From an uncultured Opitutales bacterium (GTDB lineage Bacteria; Verrucomicrobiota; Verrucomicrobiia; Opitutales; Intestinicryptomonadaceae): a DNA stretch of 33,178 nucleotides. Below, piece by piece: positions 7,273 to 15,051 of the stretch. Within the stretch, counting starts at the first letter, position 1. Every line of letters starts with the position of its first letter. The stretch lies in NCBI GenBank assembly GCA_944389315.1, contig CALXLX010000023.1:1-33178 (forward strand). The letters run 5' to 3'. Made by a program: the position numbers and the translations under genes. The notes beneath the pieces were generated by a model that was not told the DNA's origin, ran no database searches, and saw only the letters and a list, made by a program, of their open reading frames with translations.

Positions 7273-7875
7273 ATGTCTTCATCGACACTAACATCAAAGA
7301 CTGCCGACACCCTCGTCTCCGACCTCCAAAGGGGCGACGAGGTTGCCTTCAACAGGCTTGTGTCGGAGAACTGGGACAAGATCTTCAACAGGGCCAACAG
7401 CCTGTTGAACAACTATCAGGACGCCCAGGAGGTGGCGCAGGATACCTTTATCAAGGCCAGAAAGAACATAGGCTCTTTCAGGGGCGAGTGTTCCATAGGA
7501 ACCTGGCTTTACCACATCGCCACAAATCTGGCGCGCAACAAACACTGGTACTGGTGGCGCCGCCGCCGTTCGCAGTCGGTTTCTTTCGACGCTCCGATTT
7601 CGGACGAGAACATGGCCACGGTGGGAGAGACCATCAGCTGCCCGGCGCCCAATCCGCGCGAGCAGGCGCTTTCCTCCGAGTTTGAGGAATTGCTGCCCAA
7701 GGCGGTTGCGGCCATGCCGGAGAAGTATTCGCAGGTTTTCAACCTGAGGGTTTCGGGGCACTTGAGCTACGAGGAGATTGCCGAAAAGCTTGGGCTCAGC
7801 GTAGGCACCGTAAAGAGCAGGCTTTCCCGCGCGAGGGAGTTCTTGCGTGCGGAGCTTTCGGAGTCCGTAAGATGA
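7273..7875 (+). CDS. ECF-family RNA polymerase sigma factor
   Basis: A 200-residue sigma-70 family protein of the RpoE/ECF type. Region 2 spans about 25-95, including D-A-Q-E-V-A-Q-D-T-F (50-59) and F-R-G-E-C-S-I-G-T-W-L-Y (69-80), which bind core polymerase and the -10 element. Region 4 spans about 138-192 and carries the helix-turn-helix L-S-Y-E-E-I-A-E-K-L-G-L-S-V-G-T-V-K-S-R that reads the -35 element. Regions 1.1 and 3 are absent, as in ECF factors. The start ATG has a good Shine-Dalgarno sequence nine bases upstream. The stop overlaps the next start (ATGA at 7872-7875), typical of a sigma/anti-sigma pair. The inducing signal and regulon cannot be read from the sequence; the divergent GTPase operon is an obvious candidate target. 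Confidence 0.95.
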   Translation: MSSSTLTSKTADTLVSDLQRGDEVAFNRLVSENWDKIFNRANSLLNNYQDAQEVAQDTFIKARKNIGSFRGECSIGTWLYHIATNLARNKHWYWWRRRRSQSVSFDAPISDENMATVGETISCPAPNPREQALSSEFEELLPKAVAAMPEKYSQVFNLRVSGHLSYEEIAEKLGLSVGTVKSRLSRAREFLRAELSESVR

Positions 7876-8393
7876 AGGTTTCCTCCGACAGGTTTTCCGA
7901 GATTCTGAGCGCCTACTTCGACGGTGAGGCCTCCGAGAGCGAGAAGGAACTCCTGTCGGAGTGCATACGCGGCAATGCGTATTTCGCGGGGATGTTTCTG
8001 GACTACTGCAAGATTCAGATGGCGACCTGCGAGTTGTATTCCGGCGACCTTTCCAAGGACAGGCTCGGCGAGTTCATGAACTACGCCGTGGCCACCTTGT
8101 CCAGGAGGGTGGAGGTTTCCGGCGAGCCTTTTTCGGTTAGGCTTTCGAGGTTTTTAAAGAGGTGGGCCCTTACGGCGTGCCTGATGGTTTTGTGCGGCGT
8201 GTTTGCGTTTTTGGCGCTGTCTAAAAAGACTGTTCAGCCCTCTGACGGAGGGGCTGCGGACTCTCTTCTTGCCGTGGAGGGTATCGCGGTTTCGCCGTCT
8301 TCGGAGATACGCGGCGGGGGCGACGGGGAGTATACCTCTTCTGCGCTGTTCATAGTAAACGGGCAGGGCTTGCAGATACTTCTGGAGAACTGA
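7872..8393 (+). CDS. Putative anti-sigma factor, single-pass membrane protein
   Basis: A 173-residue protein overlapping the sigma gene by four bases. The N-terminal 95 residues are cytoplasmic in the predicted topology and open with L-S-A-Y-F-D-G-E-A-S-E-S-E, the pattern that starts many anti-sigma domains (usually L-S-A-Y-L-D-G-E-L). The zinc-binding H-x3-C-x2-C motif is missing; the cysteines at 31, 46 and 53 do not have that spacing. One membrane helix lies at about 98-116, followed by a periplasmic tail of about 57 residues. In this family the cytosolic part holds the sigma factor until the membrane protein is cleaved or changes shape. The role is inferred from position, overlap and topology. 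Confidence 0.7.
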   Translation: MKVSSDRFSEILSAYFDGEASESEKELLSECIRGNAYFAGMFLDYCKIQMATCELYSGDLSKDRLGEFMNYAVATLSRRVEVSGEPFSVRLSRFLKRWALTACLMVLCGVFAFLALSKKTVQPSDGGAADSLLAVEGIAVSPSSEIRGGGDGEYTSSALFIVNGQGLQILLEN

Positions 8394-8466
8394 TATTTAT
8401 ATGGGCGCTCTACTGCTGGCGGGGCAGGTTCCCTCGCGCCTTGAAGTGTAAGATTTTTCTTGAGAT

Positions 8467-8490
8467 TGCCGCGCTCGCGGCATTTATTTT
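8467..8490 (+). terminator. Possible weak terminator between anti-sigma and fmdB-like genes
   Basis: TGCCGCG (8467-8473) and CGCGGCA (8476-8482) can pair, with the innermost bases forming the loop, followed by TTTATTTT. The short loop and broken T tract make this a weak candidate. It overlaps the region where a promoter for the next operon would be expected. Confidence 0.35.
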
Positions 8491-8497
8491 AGGGTAT

Positions 8498-8749
8498 ATG
8501 CCTATATACGAATACAAATGCAAAAAATGCGGCGAGGCCTTTGAAGTTCTGGTGCGCGGCAGGGAAAAACCCGCCTGCCCGAAATGCGGCTCAAAGAGTC
8601 TCGAAAAGCAGATATCGAGTTTTGCGGCCAAGACGGACGAAAATTATGTCTCCGGCCATTCGTGCTCTTGCGGAGGCTCCTGCTGCGATTCCGGTAAAGG
8701 CGGGGCGTCGCACGGGGCTGGATGCTGCTGCGGGCACTGTTGTTCATAG
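8498..8749 (+). CDS. FmdB-family zinc ribbon protein with Cys-rich tail
   Basis: An 83-residue protein starting M-P-I-Y-E-Y-K, the hallmark of the FmdB putative regulatory family. C8/C11 and C27/C30 form the zinc ribbon (C-K-K-C-G and C-P-K-C-G). The second half is unusual: a Gly/Ser/His linker with clustered cysteines (C-S-C-G-G-S-C-C and C-C-C-G-H-C-C-S), adding about nine cysteines and two or three histidines that could bind more metal. An upstream in-frame start at 8441 would add 19 residues, but the ATG at 8498 is chosen because the family begins at M-P-I-Y. It heads a four-gene cluster with gaps of 1-4 bases. The biochemical function of FmdB proteins is poorly known. Confidence 0.9.
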   Translation: MPIYEYKCKKCGEAFEVLVRGREKPACPKCGSKSLEKQISSFAAKTDENYVSGHSCSCGGSCCDSGKGGASHGAGCCCGHCCS

Positions 8750-8753
8750 TCCG

Positions 8754-9854
8754 ATGCGCGTTTTTCTCCACAGCTTTCTTATAGCGCTTTTAGCCCCGCT
8801 GCTTCTTGTGCCGGCGGGTTGCGCTTCGGACAGTAAGGCTTCGGGGGGGCCTGTGGAGGCTCGCGGTGCGGAGGCAAAACGCGCGGACGAAGCCGACGTG
8901 TCGGACAAGATAAAGTCGGCCAAGGCCTCGTCCCATACTTTTTCCCAGCGCAGGCTTTTGGAAATAATAGAGGAGCAGGAAAAATTCTTCAAATGGCTTG
9001 GGGAAAATCCCGACAAGACCTCCCCGGAGGCGCACACCCGCATACGCAAGCTCGGCGGCTTGTGGAACTCGTATTTTGCGGATAATCCGGACGACGTGGA
9101 TGCGCTTATCCTATACGGGAAATTCCGCCGCGCGATGGGGAATCCTTCGGAGGCGTACAAGATTTTCAAGAAGATAGATTCGATGGACGGGGACATACCC
9201 GTCGTCAAGCAGCAGCTTGCCACTTTTGAGGGGGAGAGCGGGTCGTACAAAGACGCGTATTCGCATCTTAAGCTCGCCGTGGAGCTCGACCCGAAGCAGG
9301 CTGTGTACCACAGCCAGATGGGGCAGCTGTTGTTCCTTTTCAGAGACAAATTCATAGCATCGGGCATGTTCGACAGAGACACCGTCGACAAGATGTATCT
9401 GGAGTCCATGAGGAACGCCTACAAGCTTGCGCCCGAGTGCGAGGAATACAAGTGGCGCTACGCGCAGTCCTTCTACGACGTCTCCAAGGCCGACTGGAAC
9501 GAGCCTCTCAAAGTTTGGGACGAGCTTCTCGCCGATGCCACTTTGGATTTGGAGCGCCAGACCATAAACGCCAACCGCGCGCGCGTTCTCATAGAGCTCT
9601 ACCGCGACGCCGAGGCGGAGGAAATCTTAAACGGCATAAACCACCCGAGCCTTGCGGGGGCCAAGAGGGCCATGCTCGACATTATAAGGAGGGACGCCGC
9701 TTCCGCTCGGGGTTCAGAGTCGAAGATTCTAAAGCAGATAGGCTCGGAATCGGGGGAAAAGGCGCCGGCGAGGGCGCCCGTTGCGGGTGCTGTTTCGGCG
9801 GGCCCGGTCGGGCAGTCTGTGCCTCATGTTTCAAAGAAGGAGTATTCTCACTGA
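8754..9854 (+). CDS. TPR-containing lipoprotein
   Basis: A 366-residue protein beginning with a hydrophobic signal peptide and a lipobox-like V-P-A-G-C; C23 would be the lipidated residue, although proline at -3 is not typical. Residues 65-330 form helical TPR-like units, for example an A-L-I-L-Y-G-K-F-R-R-A-M-G-N segment followed by S-E-A-Y-K-I-F-K-K-I, and later S-Y-K-D-A-Y-S-H-L-K-L-A-V-E-L-D-P. The tail is Ala/Pro/Gly-rich. The ATG at 8754 gives the signal peptide directly; a longer in-frame extension upstream lies inside the fmdB-like gene and is rejected. TPR lipoproteins act as envelope scaffolds. It lies four bases after the zinc ribbon gene and one base before the site-2 protease. 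Confidence 0.85.
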   Translation: MRVFLHSFLIALLAPLLLVPAGCASDSKASGGPVEARGAEAKRADEADVSDKIKSAKASSHTFSQRRLLEIIEEQEKFFKWLGENPDKTSPEAHTRIRKLGGLWNSYFADNPDDVDALILYGKFRRAMGNPSEAYKIFKKIDSMDGDIPVVKQQLATFEGESGSYKDAYSHLKLAVELDPKQAVYHSQMGQLLFLFRDKFIASGMFDRDTVDKMYLESMRNAYKLAPECEEYKWRYAQSFYDVSKADWNEPLKVWDELLADATLDLERQTINANRARVLIELYRDAEAEEILNGINHPSLAGAKRAMLDIIRRDAASARGSESKILKQIGSESGEKAPARAPVAGAVSAGPVGQSVPHVSKKEYSH

Positions 9855-9855
9855 T

Positions 9856-10527
9856 ATGCACCATGATATTTTGATGTACATAAAGGAGGGAGGGCTGTTT
9901 TACATAGCCTTGCTCATAGCGGTGACCATGCACGAGTTCGGGCACGCTTACGCGGCGGACAAACTGGGGGATCCGCTCCCGAGGCTCGAGGGCAGGGTGA
10001 CTCTAAATCCCATAGCCCATATGGATTTTCTCGGCACTTTTCTTCTGCCTGTAATAATGATAGCTCTTTCCTTTTCGGGAGGCGGGCTGATATTGTTCGG
10101 CTGGGGCAAGCCGGTGAGGGTGTCTTTGCCCAATCCCAAGACAAGGGCGAGGGACGACATGCTCTCCACCGCCGCTGGGCCTGCCGCGAATATTTTTCTT
10201 GCGCTTGTGTTTGGCATTATCGCCGGGGTTCTTGCCGCGTTTGGCCTTGAGTCTGCGGCGTATTTCTGCGTTACGGCCATTCTGGTGAACTGCATGCTTT
10301 TTATCATAAACATACTGCCCATTCCGCCTCTGGACGGTTCTCATTTCTTAAAATACCTTACGGGAATGAGCGAGGAGGCCTACATGAAGCTGGCCCGGTG
10401 GGGAATAGTGATATTTCTCGTTCTGATAAACATCAGGGCCTTTTCGGCATTTTTGGATTTTCTTATAAAGGGGCTTGCAAGCGTGTTTTTGATGGTCTCA
10501 AATACGGTTGCCAACATGCTGACATAG
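9856..10527 (+). CDS. Site-2 protease family (M50) intramembrane zinc metalloprotease
   Basis: A 223-residue membrane protein. The zinc-binding H-E-F-G-H motif lies in the first membrane segment (about residues 26-30), and a third-ligand region N-I-L-P-I-P-P-L-D-G-S-H occurs near 155. This is the short, PDZ-less S2P subgroup, unlike RseP. It probably cleaves substrates within the membrane. The ATG at 9856, one base after the lipoprotein stop, is preferred to an in-frame start at 9781 that lies inside the lipoprotein gene. AAGGAG at about 9837-9842 could serve as its ribosome site, though somewhat distant. A single-pass anti-sigma-like protein is encoded 1.5 kb upstream and is a conceivable substrate, but nothing in the sequence proves it. 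Confidence 0.92.
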   Translation: MHHDILMYIKEGGLFYIALLIAVTMHEFGHAYAADKLGDPLPRLEGRVTLNPIAHMDFLGTFLLPVIMIALSFSGGGLILFGWGKPVRVSLPNPKTRARDDMLSTAAGPAANIFLALVFGIIAGVLAAFGLESAAYFCVTAILVNCMLFIINILPIPPLDGSHFLKYLTGMSEEAYMKLARWGIVIFLVLINIRAFSAFLDFLIKGLASVFLMVSNTVANMLT

Positions 10528-10529
10528 TT

Positions 10530-10793
10530 ATGCCGATATACACTTACAGAACGCTGAAAGCCGACGGCGGCGAGGGCGAAATATTCGAGGTTGAGCAGCC
10601 CATAGGCAGCCCCTCTCTGACTGTCCACCCCCAGACGGGCGAAAAAGTGGAGCGCATATACGACGTTCCCAACCTCACGAGCCAGTACACTCCCGGCAAG
10701 GAAAAAAGCCTTTCGGATCTTGCAAGGGTGAAGCGCGCAGGCTTTGAGGTCTTTGAAAAAGATAAGATAAGCGGCAAATATTTTAGAAAGTAG
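10530..10793 (+). CDS. FmdB-like small protein lacking zinc-binding cysteines
   Basis: An 87-residue protein opening with M-P-I-Y-T-Y-R, like the FmdB family, but with no cysteine at all. Where the ribbon knuckles would sit it has H-P-Q-T-G-E-K-V-E-R-I-Y, and it ends in a basic S-G-K-Y-F-R-K. I recall similar cysteine-free proteins in Verrucomicrobia and Planctomycetes, so it is probably a conserved family and not a decayed gene. The start at 10530, two bases after the protease stop, fits this N-terminus; an in-frame ATG at 10398 would be inside the protease gene. It is last in the 8498-10793 cluster. Function unknown. Confidence 0.85.
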   Translation: MPIYTYRTLKADGGEGEIFEVEQPIGSPSLTVHPQTGEKVERIYDVPNLTSQYTPGKEKSLSDLARVKRAGFEVFEKDKISGKYFRK

Positions 10794-10926
10794 CCGCTCA
10801 GTTTTGTCTTTGCCCGCGCTCCCGTGCGCAAAAGGCATTTTCTTTGCGCCTTAAATTTAAAAATGCCGCATGTGCATGAAATGCATATTTGCAGTTTGCC
10901 AGTGGGATAAGTTCTGCATGCACAGG

Positions 10927-10967
10927 AAAACGGCGCGCGAAAAACTATTTTCCGCGCGCCGTTTTTT
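10927..10967. terminator. Bidirectional terminator between convergent operons
   Basis: CGGCGCGCG (10931-10939) pairs with CGCGCGCCG (10953-10961). The stem is flanked by AAAA at 10927-10930 and a T run at 10962-10967, so it can terminate transcripts from both strands: the fmdB-like cluster on plus and the waaA operon on minus. Confidence 0.9.
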
Positions 10968-10995
10968 TGCCGTAAAGGCCGTTTTTTGGGGGGTA

Positions 10996-12291
10996 TTAAG
11001 ATTTAAGCTCCGATAGTATCTTTTCAAATACGCGCTCTGAAGACCCGCAGTTGGAGTCGTGCCAGAGCTTTGCGTTTTTGGCAAGAGAGTCTCTTAAAGG
11101 CTTGTCTTTTGCAAGTCTCTCAAGGTTTTCGGCAGCTTGGGCATGGGTCTCGGCCTTGAGGGCGGCCCCAAGCTTTTCAAGCGCTTTGCATGCGGGCCTG
11201 AAATTTGTCATGTTCTTGCCGTAGGAGATTGCAACTCCGAGCGCGGCGCACTCTATGGGCGTCTGGCCGCCGTCGTTGGGGTCGAGGCTCTTGCCTATGA
11301 ACGCGAAATCCGCGCACTGCGTTAGGACGGACAGCTCTCCCGTGGTGTCCGCGAGATAGACAAGGGTGCCTTCAGGCGCAACGCGGTTTTGGGTTCTTAC
11401 GCAATAGGGGAGCTTAGATTTTTCCAAAAGCTCTATTATTTCTGCCCTGCGCTCGGCATGGCGCGGCACAAGAAGAAGGCGGCAGTCCGTCCGGGGAAAT
11501 TTCCCCCTTATACCGACAAGGGCGTCCACGAGCATTTTTTCCTCCGTCGGCCATGTGGAGCTGCCAAGCATCACAAGGCTGCCTTCTCCGAACCCCAAGC
11601 TCTTTTTCAGCTCCGCGCGCTCGTCTTTCGATAGGATTTTCTCGGGGGCGGTGTCGAACTTCATGTTTCCCGCCACGCTCACGCACGATGGGTTTGCGCC
11701 CAGAGAGATGAAACGCTCCGCGTCCTCCGCGCTGGAGGCCATTATCGCCGACAGCTTTGAAAATATCCGCTTTGCGAGAGGCTTTACCTTGGAGTACCTC
11801 GCAAACGACCTGTCCGATAGCCTTGCGTTTACGAGGAGAATCTTCGCCCCCCTGGCGCGCGCCTGGTGCATGTGCTCGGGCCACAGCTCCCCCTCCATGA
11901 GAACGCAAAGATGCGGGCGTATCCTCTTGTGGGCGGTACGGCTGAAGGGCAGGAAGTCTATGGGAAAGACTCCGCACCAGAAACAGTCTTTGGCGAATTT
12001 TTCGCGCAGAATTTTGTATGCCGTGCTTGTAGTGGTAGTCACAACGAGCTCTATGTCCTGGCGCCGGGATAGCTTTTTTATAAGCTCAGACAGGGCCCCT
12101 ATCTCGCCGACGCTCACCGCCTGTATCCACAAGCGCTTCTTGCCGAGCGGGCAGGCTGGCAGCTTCTTTACGAGGCCGAATCTGTGGGAGAAATCCTTTG
12201 CGTATCCGCCGCGCCTTATCATGCGCCAGCCGTAGTAGGGCATGGCCAGAAACATAGCCGGCAAAAATAAAATTCTGTAAAGCCAAATCAT
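10996..12291 (-). CDS. waaA: 3-deoxy-D-manno-octulosonic acid (KDO) transferase
   Basis: A 431-residue GT30-family enzyme that adds KDO from CMP-KDO to lipid IVA on the cytoplasmic face of the inner membrane, building the LPS inner core. The N-terminal hydrophobic segment (about 1-20) is the usual membrane anchor. A-V-S-V-G-E-I-G-A (58-66) contains the conserved catalytic Glu63. L-M-E-G-E-L-W-P in the middle and G-N-M-K-F-D near 200 are family motifs. The length matches typical WaaA (about 420-430). It is last in a minus-strand operon, six bases after the ketoacyl synthase gene. The number of KDO residues added cannot be predicted. Its presence implies an LPS-bearing outer membrane. Confidence 0.96.
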   Translation of the reverse strand: MIWLYRILFLPAMFLAMPYYGWRMIRRGGYAKDFSHRFGLVKKLPACPLGKKRLWIQAVSVGEIGALSELIKKLSRRQDIELVVTTTTSTAYKILREKFAKDCFWCGVFPIDFLPFSRTAHKRIRPHLCVLMEGELWPEHMHQARARGAKILLVNARLSDRSFARYSKVKPLAKRIFSKLSAIMASSAEDAERFISLGANPSCVSVAGNMKFDTAPEKILSKDERAELKKSLGFGEGSLVMLGSSTWPTEEKMLVDALVGIRGKFPRTDCRLLLVPRHAERRAEIIELLEKSKLPYCVRTQNRVAPEGTLVYLADTTGELSVLTQCADFAFIGKSLDPNDGGQTPIECAALGVAISYGKNMTNFRPACKALEKLGAALKAETHAQAAENLERLAKDKPLRDSLAKNAKLWHDSNCGSSERVFEKILSELKS

Positions 12292-12297
12292 GGAATC

Positions 12298-13560
12298 TTA
12301 AAACTTCTCGAACAGCAGGGCGACATTTGCCCCGCCAAAACCGCTGCTTAACGACATCACGCGCTTCAGAGCCTCGGGAGAGCTTTTGCGGAGAATGTTG
12401 AAGCCTTTTGCGGCGTCGTCGAGCTCCTCTATGTTTGCGCTCCCGGGCATGAAGCCCCTGTCCATGGCTATTGCGCAGAATGCCGCCTCCATAACGCCCG
12501 CAAGGGACAGCCCGTGCCCGGTTATGGCTTTCGTGGAACTTATGGGCGTCTTGGGATTCTCTCCGAAAATCTTGGCTATGGCCTTAAGCTCGGCAATGTC
12601 GCCTATGGGAGTGGATGTTGCGTGCGCGTTAATGTAGTCTATCTCGTCGGGCTTTATGTCGGCAGAATCGAACGCGCGGCGCATGGCCTCCGCCAGGCCG
12701 TCTCCGCCGGGGTGGGGAATGGCGACGCTGAAACCGTCGGAAGCCTGCCCCCAACCCGCGACTCTCGCGTAGATTTTTGCGCCCCTTGCCGCGGCGGTCT
12801 CCTCGTCCTCAAGAACCACGACAGCCGCACCGCCCGTGCCCACAAAGCCGTCCCTGTGCTTGTCGAAGGGCCTCGAGGCGGTCTTTGGGTCCTTGTTGGG
12901 GCTAAGCGCCCTCATGCCGAAGAACGGAAGCATGGTTCTGTAGTCCCCGTCTTCTCCGCCCACTACGAACATGCGCTTCTGGCGCCCGAGGGAAATCTCG
13001 TCGAAAGCGAAGCCCAGCGCATGGGCGCTGCTTGCGCACGCGCTGGCAAATCCGCAGCTGGACCCCTTTATCTTGAATGCTGAAACCAGATTGAAAGAGA
13101 GTGTTCCGACAATGGACTGCACTATCGCCATGGGGTGGCAGCGCGCGACCCCCACCTTGTCTAGCCTTTGCATGTGGTGGTAGAGCATGCCCGTAGAGCC
13201 AGCGCTCGCCGTGAACATGCCGGTTTCGGGAGAGGAAATGTCTCCCTCGGAAAGCTTGGCGTCGTTTATCGCCTGAACCATTGCGCAGTAGGCGTACAGG
13301 CAGTGGGGGCTAAACCCTCGGAGGTACTCCCTCCTTACGGAATAGCCCTCCGGATAGGTCCAGTCCTCGGGGTCGAAGCTGGAGGCGTCGAACCCTTTTA
13401 TGGTTCCCGCGCACTTCACGGGAATTTTCTCGTCGGCAAAAGGAGCGTAGAGCTCTATGCCGGATTTCATGTTTAAAAGGCTGTCTGCCACGGTGTCGGC
13501 GTCGTTGCCTATGCTTGTGACAAAGCCGAGCCCCGTTATTACTACGTTCTTTCTGCTCAT
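12298..13560 (-). CDS. Beta-ketoacyl-[acyl-carrier-protein] synthase, KAS I/II type
   Basis: A 420-residue condensing enzyme that extends acyl-ACP with malonyl-ACP. The thiolase-fold catalytic triad is present: Cys175 in S-A-C-A-S-S-A-H, His313 in H-A-T-S-T-P-I-G-D and His349 in K-A-I-T-G-H, with Lys344. The Cys context resembles FabB (A-C-x-x-S-A-H) more than FabF, and Ala replaces the usual Gly after His313. The FabB/FabF assignment is therefore left open. It is nine bases downstream of a dehydratase gene and six bases upstream of waaA, so the three are co-transcribed. A role in making acyl chains for lipid A or another specialised lipid is possible, as is general fatty-acid synthesis. Confidence 0.93.
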   Translation of the reverse strand: MSRKNVVITGLGFVTSIGNDADTVADSLLNMKSGIELYAPFADEKIPVKCAGTIKGFDASSFDPEDWTYPEGYSVRREYLRGFSPHCLYAYCAMVQAINDAKLSEGDISSPETGMFTASAGSTGMLYHHMQRLDKVGVARCHPMAIVQSIVGTLSFNLVSAFKIKGSSCGFASACASSAHALGFAFDEISLGRQKRMFVVGGEDGDYRTMLPFFGMRALSPNKDPKTASRPFDKHRDGFVGTGGAAVVVLEDEETAAARGAKIYARVAGWGQASDGFSVAIPHPGGDGLAEAMRRAFDSADIKPDEIDYINAHATSTPIGDIAELKAIAKIFGENPKTPISSTKAITGHGLSLAGVMEAAFCAIAMDRGFMPGSANIEELDDAAKGFNILRKSSPEALKRVMSLSSGFGGANVALLFEKF

Positions 13561-13569
13561 GGTAATCTT

Positions 13570-14031
13570 CTATTTTTTTAAATCGAATGTCAGGCTGATC
13601 TTCTCCACAACCAGCGTCCTCTGCCCGCCGACGCTTATGCGCCCGCTGGATATGCAAAGCGGGTGGCGCAGCCTGTCTATGTTTACGCTCATGTCAAGGA
13701 CCTCTCCGGGCTTGCATATCCTCGAGCATCTTACACCGTCTGCGGCCGTGAAAAATATCCTGCTCTTGTCCGCCTTGACGGGCATCTGGGAGTCGGGCGC
13801 GGCCAGAAGATATAGCACTGCGAGCTGGCCCAAGGCCTCCATCATTATGGAGGCGGGCATCACGGGGTTGTCCTTGAAGTGTCCCTTTAGGAAAAATTCG
13901 TCCGCCTTTATAAGGTATTTGCCCTCTATGTGGCCGGGGCTTATGACGGCCTGGTCTATGAACAGAAAGGGAAACTGTTGGGGCATCAATTCGGCAATGG
14001 CTTCGGCGTCGAGTTTTATCTGGTCTGGCAT
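13570..14031 (-). CDS. fabZ: 3-hydroxyacyl-ACP dehydratase, FabZ family (variant)
   Basis: A 153-residue hotdog-fold enzyme that removes water from 3-hydroxyacyl-ACP. His51 in K-G-H-F and Glu65 in M-M-E-A-L-G-Q are at the catalytic positions (E. coli FabZ His54 and Glu68). It departs from the family elsewhere: P-Q-Q-F-P-F-L-F-I-D replaces the usual P-H-R-Y-P-F-L-L-V-D, and V-M-P-A-S-I replaces V-x-P-G-V. It may be a divergent paralogue with a different chain-length or substrate preference. It is first in the minus-strand operon with the ketoacyl synthase and waaA, and diverges from nadK across 131 bases. Confidence 0.85.
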   Translation of the reverse strand: MPDQIKLDAEAIAELMPQQFPFLFIDQAVISPGHIEGKYLIKADEFFLKGHFKDNPVMPASIMMEALGQLAVLYLLAAPDSQMPVKADKSRIFFTAADGVRCSRICKPGEVLDMSVNIDRLRHPLCISSGRISVGGQRTLVVEKISLTFDLKK

Positions 14032-14162
14032 GGCTTTTATCTTCTAAAAAATATAATCGTATCATTCAAAACGAAAAGCCGCCCTTATACAACTATTTTT
14101 TCCGCGCTTATGGGCTGTAAAAAAGAATTGATAGAAACATTCCTTCGTGCAAGAGTTGGGGC

Positions 14163-15011
14163 GTGAAAAAGATTGAGAATCTGCTGATAGTGCTCAACAA
14201 ACAGAAGCCGGCGGCCTTCGGCATAGCCGAACGGCTCGCGGGAGTGGCGGCTGAAAACGGCGTGGCCGCGGAGATTCATTCGGAGTTCCCCGCAAAGGAA
14301 AAAGCCTTCAAGGGGAAGGACGCCGTCTGCGTAATAGGGGGGGACGGCACTTTGCTCTCCTGCCTAAATTGCGCGGTGAAGTACGATCTGCCAGTGTTCG
14401 GCATAAATCTGGGCAAGCTAGGGTTTCTCGCGACGTTCTCCGACATATCCGACGAGGCATTCTTGAAAATACTCGGCGGCGACTGCCGCATAATAGAAAG
14501 AAACCTGCTCCAGGCGAAGCTCTCGAGCCGCCCGAGGGAGCTGCACATAGCCCTGAACGACTTTGTCGTAAAGAGCGCGTCCATGCTAAAGATGGTGTCT
14601 TTGCGCGCCTATGTTGACGGCGAGTTTATCGCCGACTACTCCGCCGACGGCCTTATTTTCTCAACCCCGACAGGCTCCACCGCCTACAATCTTTCCGCCG
14701 GGGGCCCCCTCATACACCCCAAGGCGAAGGTTTTTGCCATGACGCCAATATGCCCGCACACGCTTTCAAACAGGAGCCTCGTATTGTCGTGCGACTCGAA
14801 AGTGCGCATAGAGTGCGAGGGCGAAAAGACCTCTCTTTTGTGCGACGGCTGCAACAGCATTCCGCTTAGGAAGGGCGAGACGCTCGACATATTTCCGATA
14901 GAAAAGTCCATCAAATTTATCAGGCCAAAGGGCCATATGCACTTTTCCATACTCAGAAGCAAGCTTGGCTGGGCGGAGAATCCGCGCGCGCATTCTCGCA
15001 GGTTGAGATAG
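14163..15011 (+). CDS. nadK: NAD kinase
   Basis: A 282-residue ATP-NAD kinase that makes NADP. G-G-D-G-T (59-63) is the diagnostic nucleotide-binding motif, N-L-G-K-L-G-F-L-A (82-90) follows as in the family, and P-T-G-S-T-A-Y-N-L-S-A-G-G-P (about 166-179) is the second conserved block. Length is normal (E. coli NadK 292). The start is GTG at 14163; no better in-frame ATG precedes it and the only upstream purine-rich stretch is AGAGTTGGGG. It is followed by yihY-like and pdxH genes on the same strand with gaps of 40 and 3 bases. Confidence 0.95.
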   Translation: MKKIENLLIVLNKQKPAAFGIAERLAGVAAENGVAAEIHSEFPAKEKAFKGKDAVCVIGGDGTLLSCLNCAVKYDLPVFGINLGKLGFLATFSDISDEAFLKILGGDCRIIERNLLQAKLSSRPRELHIALNDFVVKSASMLKMVSLRAYVDGEFIADYSADGLIFSTPTGSTAYNLSAGGPLIHPKAKVFAMTPICPHTLSNRSLVLSCDSKVRIECEGEKTSLLCDGCNSIPLRKGETLDIFPIEKSIKFIRPKGHMHFSILRSKLGWAENPRAHSRRLR

Positions 15012-15051
15012 CGGGCAGCTCCGCCTCATTCCACTAAAACGAAGGGCCGCC

